Of a stretch of DNA of 9,012 bases, positions 1-6,692 are shown piece by piece; the stretch's first letter is position 1; each line of letters begins with the position of its first letter. The stretch is from Ruminococcaceae bacterium UBA3329 (GTDB taxonomy: Bacteria > Bacillota > Clostridia > Oscillospirales > Acutalibacteraceae). The DNA lies in assembly GCA_002361875.1 (NCBI GenBank), contig DERX01000026.1:1-9012 (forward strand). The letters run 5' to 3'. The notes under the pieces are model-generated. The model made no database searches. It was given only the letters and a program-made list of their open reading frames with translations, and was not told the DNA's origin. The position numbers and the translations under genes are program-made.

Positions 1-390
1 GGTTTCCCGACGGATATGCAGCCGCAGCTTGCAGTTCTCTTGTCAATAGCAAACGGCAACAGTATGATTTCCGAGAGCGTTTGGGACAACCGTTTCCGCT
101 ATGTTGAACAGCTGATTCACATGGGTGCTAAAATTTCGGTCGACGGTAAATCTGCATTTATTGAGGGTACGGAGTCCCTACACGGCGCACCTGTCAGGGC
201 AGACGACCTTCGTGCAGGGGCGGCAATGGTGATTGCAGGTCTTGTTGCCGAGGGCACTACCGAGATTGAAGAGATTTATCACATCAAGCGTGGTTACGAC
301 CATATAATTGAGAAATTACAATCCTTGGGCGCTGATATTTATCTCCGTGACGACCCCGACAACACGGGTGCGGTTTTAGAGGTAGGTTAA
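1..390 (+). CDS. murA: UDP-N-acetylglucosamine 1-carboxyvinyltransferase, C-terminal part (5' end outside window)
   Basis: This is the 3' end of a MurA-type enolpyruvyl transferase, the cytoplasmic enzyme that joins phosphoenolpyruvate to UDP-N-acetylglucosamine in the first committed step of peptidoglycan synthesis. The frame is open from base 1, and the first residues read GFPTDMQ, the family motif carrying the catalytic aspartate (Asp305 in E. coli). Further on are LHGAPVRADDLRAGAA and YHIKRGYDHI, the latter carrying the conserved substrate-binding arginine. About 129 of an expected 420 or so residues are present, so the missing part, including the loop cysteine, lies to the left. The internal ATG at 16 is not the start. 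A strong terminator follows 15 bases after the stop. Whether this is the main or second copy (murA or murZ) cannot be told from this fragment. Confidence 0.96.
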   Translation, partial: GFPTDMQPQLAVLLSIANGNSMISESVWDNRFRYVEQLIHMGAKISVDGKSAFIEGTESLHGAPVRADDLRAGAAMVIAGLVAEGTTEIEEIYHIKRGYDHIIEKLQSLGADIYLRDDPDNTGAVLEVG

Positions 391-405
391 TGCAGTTAAA
401 GGTTT

Positions 406-437
406 GGCGAATCAAGTAATTCTTGATTCGCCTTTTT
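406..437 (+). terminator. Intrinsic terminator of murA
   Basis: An 11-bp perfect stem pairs GGCGAATCAAG (406-416) with CTTGATTCGCC (422-432) around the 5-base loop TAATT. Five T residues follow (433-437). It is oriented for the + strand and lies just past the murA stop. Only 25 bases separate it from the next start codon, so the downstream gene needs either read-through or a promoter overlapping this hairpin. Confidence 0.93.
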
Positions 438-462
438 AATATAGAAAGAGAAAGGCAGAAAA

Positions 463-1254
463 ATGGCAAAATTTTGTCCCTTGTTTTCAGGGTCAACCGG
501 CAATTCAACTTACATAGGTTCAGGCTCTGACGGAATTTTAATAGACGCAGGTGTTTCGGCGAGGGCGCTTGAACAGTCGCTTTGGCGCATAGGCGTTAAT
601 ACCGAAAACATTAAGAATATATTTATAACTCACGAACATTCCGACCACATAAAAGGGCTTCGCGTATTTACAAAGAAATTCCCGTGCAGGGTGTTTATGA
701 CCGAGGGCACATACGCGGCCCTTTCGGAAACGGACGCTCTTCAAAATGCAAAAGAGTGTATAATTATGCCTGAAAGCGGAATAGAAATCGGCAATATGTG
801 TATAAAATGCTTTCATACCTCTCATGACACAAAAGAGCCGTGCGGTTATACAATAGAGCTTGCCAACGGCAGAAAAATGGCGGTGGTTACTGATTTGGGC
901 GTTGTCACAACCGAGGTTTTGGCGGCGGTTCTCGGCTCGGATTTGGTGCTTATTGAGTCAAATCACGATGTCAATATGCTTCAGTGCGGAAATTACCCGT
1001 ATATGCTTCAGCGGCGAATTTTGGGCGCAAAGGGGCACTTGTCAAACGATGCATGCGCCGAAATGTGCATAAAGCTTGTGCGAAACGGCGCAACACGGCT
1101 GATTTTGGGGCATTTAAGCCGAGATAACAATATCCCCGCTCTCGCTTATCAGACAACTGAATCTGCACTGTCGGGGATTGACGCAAAAGAGGGTACAGAT
1201 TACCTTATCCGTGTTGCAAAGCCCGAATGGGACGAAAGGGCGATGATATTATGA
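463..1254 (+). CDS. walJ: WalJ/YycJ-type metallo-beta-lactamase-fold hydrolase
   Basis: This 263-residue protein has the metallo-beta-lactamase fold of the YycJ/WalJ family. The N-terminus FSGSTGNSTYI...ILIDAG is typical. The metal-binding motif THEHSDH supplies H57, H59, D61 and H62. Further likely ligands are H118 or H121 in FHTSHD, D144 in VVTDLG and H217 in LILGHLS. The length fits the family, about 260 residues. Family members are thought to be nucleases or hydrolases linked to cell-wall and DNA maintenance; the real substrate cannot be read from sequence. The start has AAAGG a few bases upstream. The stop overlaps the start of rlmH, so the two are co-translated. In Bacillus the same gene sits in the walRKHIJ operon beside the rlmH homologue. 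Confidence 0.92.
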   Translation: MAKFCPLFSGSTGNSTYIGSGSDGILIDAGVSARALEQSLWRIGVNTENIKNIFITHEHSDHIKGLRVFTKKFPCRVFMTEGTYAALSETDALQNAKECIIMPESGIEIGNMCIKCFHTSHDTKEPCGYTIELANGRKMAVVTDLGVVTTEVLAAVLGSDLVLIESNHDVNMLQCGNYPYMLQRRILGAKGHLSNDACAEMCIKLVRNGATRLILGHLSRDNNIPALAYQTTESALSGIDAKEGTDYLIRVAKPEWDERAMIL

Positions 1255-1733
1255 TGAATGTTCAGCTTATAGTTTTAGGTAAATTAAAGGAAAAATATAT
1301 GAAGGATTTTTCGGCTGAATACGAAAAACGTCTTTCCGCCTTTTGTAAATTAACCGTTACTGAAATTGAGCCTGTACGCCTTTCTGACAGTCCGTCGGAA
1401 AAAGAAATTGAAAATGCGCTGAAAAAAGAGGCGGATTTAATCAAGGGCAAAATACTTCAAAATGCTTTTGTATTTTCAATGTGCATTGAGGGAAAAGAGC
1501 TTTCCTCGGAAGAGCTGTCACGAAAAATTGAAAATATCGGCGTTTCGGGGCAGAATAATATCGTATTCATAATCGGAAGCTCATTCGGACTTTCGGAAGA
1601 GATTAAAGCGAAGTCCGACATCCGTCTTTCAATGTCGCCGATGACTTTTCCGCATAAGCTCGCAAGAATTATGCTTTTAGAGCAGATTTACAGAGCATTT
1701 TCAATATCTCACGGCAGTAAATACCACAAATAA
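1251..1733 (+). CDS. rlmH: 23S rRNA (pseudouridine-1915-N3)-methyltransferase RlmH
   Basis: RlmH is a small SPOUT-class methyltransferase that uses S-adenosylmethionine to methylate pseudouridine 1915 in helix 69 of 23S rRNA on the assembled ribosome. The N-terminus VQLIVLGKLKEKYM and the C-terminal knot region MTFPHKLARIMLLEQIYRAF... ending in KYHK are characteristic. The cofactor loop reads FIIGSSFG, where most members have GGS followed by G or L. ATG at 1251 gives 160 residues and overlaps the walJ stop by four bases (ATGA). ATG at 1254 gives 159 residues, the usual family length, and is equally plausible. A GAAAGGG ribosome site lies at 1234-1240. An in-frame ATG at 1227 would add eight non-conserved residues and sits before that site, so I reject it. 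Confidence 0.95.
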   Translation: MMNVQLIVLGKLKEKYMKDFSAEYEKRLSAFCKLTVTEIEPVRLSDSPSEKEIENALKKEADLIKGKILQNAFVFSMCIEGKELSSEELSRKIENIGVSGQNNIVFIIGSSFGLSEEIKAKSDIRLSMSPMTFPHKLARIMLLEQIYRAFSISHGSKYHK

Positions 1734-1789
1734 TGTAAATATTTAAAAAAATACAATAGTTTGTTATTACTTTGTTAAAATTTAAGGAA

Positions 1790-1813
1790 TATACTTATTA
1801 CTAATGAAGGAGG
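1790..1813 (+). promoter_or_regulatory. Candidate -10 box and strong ribosome site of the two-component operon
   Basis: The 87-base gap after rlmH is very AT-rich. TATACT at 1790-1795 is a good -10 box, but no convincing -35 lies 16-18 bases upstream (TTACTT at 1767 is weak). The Shine-Dalgarno GAAGGAGG (1806-1813) sits seven bases before the ATG at 1821. A transcript starting near 1802 would have a very short leader. The ribosome site is certain; the promoter is only a suggestion. Confidence 0.4.
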
Positions 1814-1820
1814 CAAAAAT

Positions 1821-2516
1821 ATGTCAAAAGGAAAGATTCTTGTAGTTGATGACAATGCTAACATCTGCGATTTACTGCGGATGTACCTTGAAAAAGAGGA
1901 TTTTGAGACAGTTATTGCAAATAACGGAAATGACGCAATCAAAGTATTTGAAGAGAACTGTCCTGATTTGATTCTTCTTGATATTATGCTCCCTGAACTT
2001 GACGGCTGGCAGGTTTGCAGAGAAATAAGAAAGACGAGCGATGTGCCGATTATTATGGTAACGGCTAAAGACGAAACCTTTGACAAGGTTTTGGGACTTG
2101 AGCTGGGCGCTGACGATTACATCACAAAGCCTTTCGATACAAAAGAAGTTGTGGCACGCGTTAAGGCGGTTCTGCGCCGTTCGGCAAGTAAGAACAATTC
2201 CGATATTAAAGAGGTTCATTACGACAAGCTTTCAATCAATCGCACAAATTACGAAATGAAGGTTAACGGAGTAGCGGTTGACACTCCGCCGAAGGAATTG
2301 GAGCTTATTTATCACCTTGCGTCAAACCCTGACAGAGTTTTCACAAGAGATCAGCTCCTTGATGAGGTTTGGGGCTTCGATTACTACGGCGACAGCAGAA
2401 CGGTTGATGTTCACATTAAAAGACTCAGGGATAAGCTTAAAGGAGTTTCACCCGAATGGGAGCTTTGCACAATCTGGAGTGTAGGCTATAAGTTTGAGAC
2501 ACATGGAAAAAAGTAA
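1821..2516 (+). CDS. OmpR/PhoB-family response regulator (WalR/ResD-like)
   Basis: This 231-residue cytoplasmic transcription factor is the output half of a two-component pair. The receiver domain spans about residues 5-117: acidic pair D10-D11, phospho-acceptor D54 in LLDIMLP, T81 in VTAKD and K103 in YITKPF. The winged-helix DNA-binding domain spans about 133-228 and contains PKELELIYHLASNPDRVFTR and DSRTVDVHIKRLRDKL. All signalling residues are intact. The gene has a very strong ribosome site and overlaps the kinase gene by 14 bases. It resembles WalR and other Clostridia regulators of this class, but sequence alone does not separate WalR from ResD or PhoP, so I give no symbol. Its neighbours suggest an envelope-related regulon that includes the downstream protease. 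Confidence 0.95.
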   Translation: MSKGKILVVDDNANICDLLRMYLEKEDFETVIANNGNDAIKVFEENCPDLILLDIMLPELDGWQVCREIRKTSDVPIIMVTAKDETFDKVLGLELGADDYITKPFDTKEVVARVKAVLRRSASKNNSDIKEVHYDKLSINRTNYEMKVNGVAVDTPPKELELIYHLASNPDRVFTRDQLLDEVWGFDYYGDSRTVDVHIKRLRDKLKGVSPEWELCTIWSVGYKFETHGKK

Positions 2517-4026
2517 TAAAGTAAAAAGCTTTTGTGCTGACAGAGCTTCAAGAATAAAAAGCTTTTTCACTCACCTTCCGCTGTTTGCAAAATTTCTTAC
2601 AGTAATGACATCGCTGATTTTAATCAGCTATTTGGTGCTTTCAACTGCACTTATGGCGTTTATGTCAAATCATTGGACAAAAACACAGCGCAAGGCACTT
2701 ATGGAGAGCGTCACAACAAATGCACAGTACTGCGAGCGTATTCTTGAAAACTGTCAAACCGAAAGCGATATGCAAAGTGCAATGATACTTATATGTAATA
2801 ACATAGGTGTTGCGGCAAAATCGACGGATACGGACATGTTTCTGTGTAACACTGACGGCAAGGTCGTTGTGTGCAAGGATGCATTTCAAAACGGATATTC
2901 CTATTCAGGCGAAATGGTTTGTTTTTCGCACAGCGGCTACGAAATACCGTCCGAGGTTTTGAAAAAGGCGGAAAAAGGCGGATATTTTTCAAATGAAAAA
3001 ATACAGGGACTTTACAGCGAAAAGACCTTTCTTGCAGGTGCTCCCGTTAAGGTGAACGGAAAAGTTTATGCTTATGTTTTTTCGGCATCTCCTGTTCAGT
3101 ACAGCTTTAAGGAGTATTCAAAAAACATATTTAATATGTATGTTTCGTCGGCACTTTTTTCAGCGGCGCTGTCATTGATAGTAGTTTACGCATTTACCGA
3201 AAAACTGACGAATCCTTTGCGGCAGATGTCGAACGCTACAAAAGCTTACGCAAAAGGCGATTTCAGCAGACGGGTCGATGTAAAAGGTAAGGACGAATTT
3301 GCGGATTTGTGTCAATCCTTTAACCGTATGGCGTCTTCGCTTTCAGTTATGGAGTCTTCACGGCGAAGCTTTGTGGCGAATGTGTCACACGAGCTTAAAA
3401 CGCCTATGACGACAATAGACGGATTCATTAACGGTATGCTTGACGGCACAATTCCCGAAGAAAAGCGTGACGAATACCTGAAAATTGTTTCGGATGAGGT
3501 GGGCAGGCTTTCACGGCTTGTTACCTCTATGCTGAATCTTTCAAAAATTGAGGCGGGCGAGTTGGAGCTTAAGCTTTCGGACTTCGATTTAAGCAATACA
3601 ACGGTCGCATGTCTGCTGACATTTGAACAGCTTATTGAAAAGAAGCATATTGAAATCAAGGGACTTGAAAATCTTGAAAAAACCGTTGTTCACGGCGACA
3701 GCGATATGCTTTATCAGGTTGTATACAATTTAATTGACAATGCAGTAAAATTTACTCCGGACGGCGGCAGCATTGAATTTTCAATTACTAAAAGTGCACA
3801 CGGAGAGGTTCATTTTTGGATTAAAAATTCAGGCGCAGGTATACCGCCCGAAGAAATAGGCAGAATATTTGAAAGATTTTATAAGGTGGATAAATCCCGA
3901 AGCTATGACACAAAGAGCGCAGGTTTAGGACTTTATCTTTGTAAAACCATTATTGAAATGCACGGCGGAAATATTTATGTTCAAAGCGTTCAAAACGAAT
4001 TTACGCAGTTCGGCTTTAAACTGTAA
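2503..4026 (+). CDS. Membrane sensor histidine kinase with HAMP domain
   Basis: This is the partner kinase of the preceding regulator, 507 residues from the ATG at 2503 (a TTG at 2494 would add three residues). Segments in order: a cytoplasmic basic N-terminus; membrane helix about 30-54; an external domain about 55-210; membrane helix about 212-231; HAMP about 232-285; the dimerisation domain with phospho-acceptor H296 in NVSHELKTPM; and an HATPase_c domain with N-box N409/N413, then NSGAGIPPEE and SAGLGLYLCK. There is no PAS domain between HAMP and the histidine, unlike Bacillus WalK. The external part has six cysteines and resembles no sensor domain I can name. No good ribosome site precedes the start, and the 14-base overlap with the regulator suggests coupled translation. 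The signal it senses is unknown. Confidence 0.95.
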   Translation: MEKSNKVKSFCADRASRIKSFFTHLPLFAKFLTVMTSLILISYLVLSTALMAFMSNHWTKTQRKALMESVTTNAQYCERILENCQTESDMQSAMILICNNIGVAAKSTDTDMFLCNTDGKVVVCKDAFQNGYSYSGEMVCFSHSGYEIPSEVLKKAEKGGYFSNEKIQGLYSEKTFLAGAPVKVNGKVYAYVFSASPVQYSFKEYSKNIFNMYVSSALFSAALSLIVVYAFTEKLTNPLRQMSNATKAYAKGDFSRRVDVKGKDEFADLCQSFNRMASSLSVMESSRRSFVANVSHELKTPMTTIDGFINGMLDGTIPEEKRDEYLKIVSDEVGRLSRLVTSMLNLSKIEAGELELKLSDFDLSNTTVACLLTFEQLIEKKHIEIKGLENLEKTVVHGDSDMLYQVVYNLIDNAVKFTPDGGSIEFSITKSAHGEVHFWIKNSGAGIPPEEIGRIFERFYKVDKSRSYDTKSAGLGLYLCKTIIEMHGGNIYVQSVQNEFTQFGFKL

Positions 4027-4038
4027 GGAGACTTATTT

Positions 4039-5499
4039 ATGGATAACAATTTTGAAAACAACAATTCTTTATCAGAGGAAAACGGTACTGAAAACAGCGT
4101 GCCGAATGCGGAAAAGGCGGGCAATACCTTTGAGCAGGGAGTAAATTATTCGGAAAATCAGAACGGCACAGCTCAATATCAGCAGTATGCAGGTTCGCAT
4201 AACAGCAATACTCCGCCCTTTACTCCGCCGCCCTATGCGGCTTATTATGACACAAACAACGGCTATATTCCTTACGGAGTAGCTCCGCAGAAAAAACAGG
4301 CGGAAAAAGTAAAATCCAAGAATAAAAAAATCGGCATTGCAGTTGCGGCTGTTATTATAGCATTTTCTCTTATCTGCGTTTCGGTCCTTGCAATATTTGC
4401 TGCAAGAAACAAAATCAAGAAAAATAATGATAATAAAGAAACAATTGCGGCAGAGGTTCCGCTTGCCGATGCAAACAAAGGCGCTGCCGCTGACGGTACG
4501 GCACAGGCTATTTACCAAAAAGCCCATGAATCAAATGTCGGCGTTCTTGTTTACGCAAACAACAAGTCTACAATAGCTTCGGAAGGCTCAGGAGTCGTTT
4601 TGCCAACGGTTATAAGCGGCGGTGACGGCAGCAAAACTTATATTGTAACTTGCGCACATGTGCTTGAAACCTCATCTGTATATAAAACTGTTATTAAAAC
4701 TTATGACGGCGAGCAGTATGACGCTGAAATTGTAGGCATCGACAGTAAGACCGATATAGGTGTTATTTCTGTTGAGGGAGCAGAGCTTAAAGCCGCAGAA
4801 TTTGCCACATCTTCAAATATTTTAGTAGGAGATACTGTTTACGCACTCGGTAATCCCGGCGGTTCAACCTTCTTTGGCTCGTTTACAAACGGTATGGTTT
4901 CCGCAATAGGCAGACCGGTTGACAGTCCCGTAGGATATGAAGTTTCATGTATTCAGCACACCGCCGCAATCAACCCCGGAAATTCAGGCGGAGCGCTTCT
5001 CAATTCCGCAGGTCAGGTAATCGGCATTAACTCTTCAAAAATTGCTTCAACTGAATATGAGGGTATGGGCTTTGCAGTTCCGTCTGAAACTGTTAAGGAA
5101 ATAGCCGAAAACATAATTGCAAACGGTTATGTAACAGGAAGAGCTGTTCTCGGCATAACATTTTATCAGTCATCTTACAGTCAGGTTCATTCTGCAATTG
5201 TTCAAACTCATGACCTTCCTTCAGGTGCTCTTATAATCCGTTCAATTTCACCGAACAGCGACCTTGCAAATAAAGATGTTAAAGAGGGCGACCTGGTAAT
5301 CGGCTTCAACGGCAAGGACCTTGAGGACTATAATGAACTGCTTGAGTTTGTTGAAAACAGCAGTGTAGGAGACAAAATGACTCTTGAAATTTGCCGAATA
5401 GATCAGAATTACAAAATTAAAACATTTGAAATTGAAGTAAAATTGGTTGAAGACAAGGGCGATTTGCTAAAGGAAGACAGCAATTCATATATGCCGTAA
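4039..5499 (+). CDS. Membrane-anchored HtrA/DegP-type serine protease with PDZ domain
   Basis: This 486-residue protease belongs to the HtrA family, which degrades or refolds damaged proteins outside the membrane. About 95 cytoplasmic residues rich in Asn, Gln, Pro and Tyr come first, then a basic stretch and one membrane helix (about 98-122), so the catalytic part lies outside the cell. The trypsin-like triad is H207 (TCAHVLE), D239 (SKTDIGV) and S316 (NPGNSGGALL). A single PDZ domain spans about 385-475 (SISPNSDLANKDVKEGDLVIGFNG). The ribosome site TAAGGAG overlaps the kinase stop, so the three genes form one operon, and the protease is a likely output of the regulator. It corresponds by context to Bacillus HtrC/YyxA. 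The low-complexity N-terminus is longer than in Bacillus members. No GC-rich terminator follows. Confidence 0.95.
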   Translation: MDNNFENNNSLSEENGTENSVPNAEKAGNTFEQGVNYSENQNGTAQYQQYAGSHNSNTPPFTPPPYAAYYDTNNGYIPYGVAPQKKQAEKVKSKNKKIGIAVAAVIIAFSLICVSVLAIFAARNKIKKNNDNKETIAAEVPLADANKGAAADGTAQAIYQKAHESNVGVLVYANNKSTIASEGSGVVLPTVISGGDGSKTYIVTCAHVLETSSVYKTVIKTYDGEQYDAEIVGIDSKTDIGVISVEGAELKAAEFATSSNILVGDTVYALGNPGGSTFFGSFTNGMVSAIGRPVDSPVGYEVSCIQHTAAINPGNSGGALLNSAGQVIGINSSKIASTEYEGMGFAVPSETVKEIAENIIANGYVTGRAVLGITFYQSSYSQVHSAIVQTHDLPSGALIIRSISPNSDLANKDVKEGDLVIGFNGKDLEDYNELLEFVENSSVGDKMTLEICRIDQNYKIKTFEIEVKLVEDKGDLLKEDSNSYMP

Positions 5500-5548
5500 A
5501 GCGTAAAAATGACATAATTTGGCAGATTTTGTATAATTATATATATTA

Positions 5549-5578
5549 TTGACAATAAAATATATCTAAATTCATAAT
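5549..5578 (+). promoter_or_regulatory. Upstream sigma-A-type promoter (P1) of the non-coding RNA
   Basis: A perfect -35 TTGACA (5549-5554) and the -10 CATAAT (5573-5578) are separated by 18 bases. Transcription would begin near 5585. It lies in an AT-rich stretch about 50 bases after the protease stop, with no protein start downstream that it could serve. Confidence 0.65.
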
Positions 5579-5596
5579 ATTTGCTAAAAAAAACTC

Positions 5597-5625
5597 TTTA
5601 CAAATTGTATTTTTTTTGCTAAAAT
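5597..5625 (+). promoter_or_regulatory. Downstream extended -10 promoter (P2) of the non-coding RNA
   Basis: The -35 TTTACA (5597-5602), an exact 17-base spacer and the -10 TAAAAT (5620-5625) preceded by an extended TGC (5617-5619) make a near-ideal vegetative promoter. The start would be near 5632, at the foot of the first hairpin. The ten bases TTTGCTAAAA that span the extended -10 (5615-5624) also occur at 5580-5589. Confidence 0.75.
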
Positions 5626-5630
5626 AATGG

Positions 5631-6170
5631 CGGAAAGCTTTGGTCTGGGTAAATCAAGGCTTTCTGAGCGTCAAAGTTAACACGGCTTCGGAGAACGTTC
5701 TCAAGTAATGTAACTGAAAAGGCTCACTTTGGTATTATTTGCTGTTTGCCGAACAATAGCTTTCTTTCGGTAAACGTAAAAAGTAAATTCTAACTCGGTG
5801 TGTCTGTCCAAAAGACGTTCGCAGCAAGCCCAGTGCCTTGTGCACCGGGTGAGCTAAAAACGAATTTCGGCTTTTCTTTTGCAGAGCTTGTGTCCGAATG
5901 CACAGTTAATGTTAAGTTTATGTTGCAACACCTCGGTGAAAGGCGCTTCATTCCATAACTTTTGAGGTAAGACTCTTAAGGCTTTTTTTAGGCTATATGT
6001 TTTTGAAAAGCTTTTTGGGAAATGCCGATAAGGTGAGGTTGGGAGAGATTGGTACACTCTTCCCGTTTCGGCGGGTTTGGAGTAGCGGTCACAAAGGGTT
6101 AAACTTTCGTTGTTAATTTTTGAGACTCTAAACGGCTGTCCCGTCGGGGGGTAGCCGTTTTAAACTTTTT
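5631..6170 (+). ncRNA. Candidate large structured non-coding RNA, about 540 nt, family not recognised
   Basis: No reading frame here is supported, yet the stretch starts at a near-ideal promoter and ends at an intrinsic terminator on the same strand. Local hairpins are dense. An 11-bp stem 5632-5642/5655-5665 lies at the very start. TGAGC 5665-5669 can pair with GCTCA 5722-5726, enclosing AGTTA/TAACT (5675-5679/5711-5715). A 10-bp stem with one G-U pair joins 5744-5753 and 5766-5775. CCC.GTGC/GCAC.GGG pair within 5829-5849. TTCGG/CCGAA pair 5866-5870 with 5894-5898. CCCG/CGGG pair 6062-6065 with 6072-6075. I see none of the signatures of RNase P RNA, tmRNA, 6S, SRP RNA or a T-box. Its size and host would suit an ornate large RNA of the ROOL/OLE/GOLLD kind, but I cannot match it to any of them. 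Exact ends are inferred. Confidence 0.65.
6130..6170 (+). terminator. Intrinsic terminator of the non-coding RNA
   Basis: A 13-bp stem pairs 6130-6142 with 6148-6160 (AAACGGCT against AGCCGTTT, then two G-U pairs, then CCC/GGG) around the loop GTCGG. T residues follow at 6158-6161 and 6166-6170. It only works on the + strand, where no protein gene ends within 600 bases, so it supports the RNA transcript. Confidence 0.8.
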
Positions 6171-6184
6171 ATATGTATTTTTTT

Positions 6185-6216
6185 GCCGAAGCGCTGTTCC
6201 GCTTCGGCTTGTTTTT
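6185..6216 (+). terminator. Second, back-up terminator on the + strand
   Basis: GCCGAAGC (6185-6192) pairs with GCTTCGGC (6201-6208), with a further G-C pair inside, and is followed by TTG and five T residues (6212-6216). The T tract runs into the stop codon of the convergent spoVAC. On the - strand the hairpin is followed by A residues, so it is a weak terminator for spoVAC itself. Two terminators in tandem would protect spoVAC from antisense transcription. Confidence 0.75.
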
Positions 6217-6658
6217 AGTAAAGCTTAAAAATATAGGCAATAATACCGTATATAACCGCCGCCGCAGTGCCGTACGCAATGACAGGACCTGCAACGGTAA
6301 AAATTTTTGCACCTGTTCCCATAATAATTCCCTCTGCTTTAAATTCAAGAGCGGGCGACACAACTGAATTTGCAAAGCCTGTAATAGGGACTATTGTTCC
6401 TGCACCTGCGTGCTTGGCAATTTTGTCAAAAACGCCTATTCCCGTGAGAATTGCCGTTAATATTATGAGCACGGATGGCGTCATAGCCTTGACATATTCT
6501 TCGTTAAAGCCTGCTTTCCCGAACAGATAGTTCAGCACCTGACCGAAAAGGCAGATAAGTCCGCCGATAAGAAATGCTTTAAGGCAGTTGAGAAATACGG
6601 GCGAATTTGGCGAAGCCTTTTTAGCCATTTTGTCATATTCTTTTCCTGTTGTTGACAT
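6215..6658 (-). CDS. spoVAC: Stage V sporulation protein AC
   Basis: SpoVAC is an inner-membrane component of the spore SpoVA system, which moves dipicolinic acid into the forespore and releases it at germination. In Bacillus it has been described as a mechanosensitive channel. This copy has 147 residues, close to the usual 150. The SPNSPVFLNCLKAFLIGGLICLFGQ start and the HAGAGTIVPITGFANSVVSPALEFKAEG core are diagnostic. About four membrane segments are visible. The ribosome site AAGGAG (6666-6671 on the + scale) precedes the start by seven bases. The gene stands alone: spoVAD and spoVAE, normally adjacent, are not downstream, where the non-coding RNA converges. A sigma-G/F-like promoter lies upstream. 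Confidence 0.93.
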   Translation of the reverse strand: MSTTGKEYDKMAKKASPNSPVFLNCLKAFLIGGLICLFGQVLNYLFGKAGFNEEYVKAMTPSVLIILTAILTGIGVFDKIAKHAGAGTIVPITGFANSVVSPALEFKAEGIIMGTGAKIFTVAGPVIAYGTAAAVIYGIIAYIFKLY

Positions 6659-6692
6659 AAAATTACTCCTTAAAATGATTTTAGAATAGAAT

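Noticed and set aside
1227..1250. Longer start for rlmH at 1227
   Set aside because: It would add eight residues absent from the family and would place the ribosome site GAAAGGG inside the coding region.
5627..5680. 17-codon open frame starting with ATG at the promoter P2 edge
   Set aside because: The ATG lies before the predicted P2 start site, has no ribosome site, and its bases form the first hairpin of the RNA.
5691..5702. Palindrome GAGAACGTTCTC as an SOS box
   Set aside because: Firmicutes SOS boxes have GAAC and GTTC separated by four bases. Here there is no gap, and the site is inside the RNA, downstream of its promoters.
5854..6057. 67-residue open frame on the - strand inside the non-coding region
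   Set aside because: It has no good ribosome site, has unusual composition, runs antisense to the proposed RNA, and resembles no family I know. Its presence is what chance allows in a structured RNA gene.
5631..6170. RNase P RNA, tmRNA, 6S RNA, SRP RNA, T-box leader or group II intron
   Set aside because: I looked for the conserved cores (for example GAGGAAAGTCC, a CCA-ended tRNA-like half, GGAAGCAGC-type loops, GGGTGGNACCGCG, a domain V hairpin) on both strands and found none.
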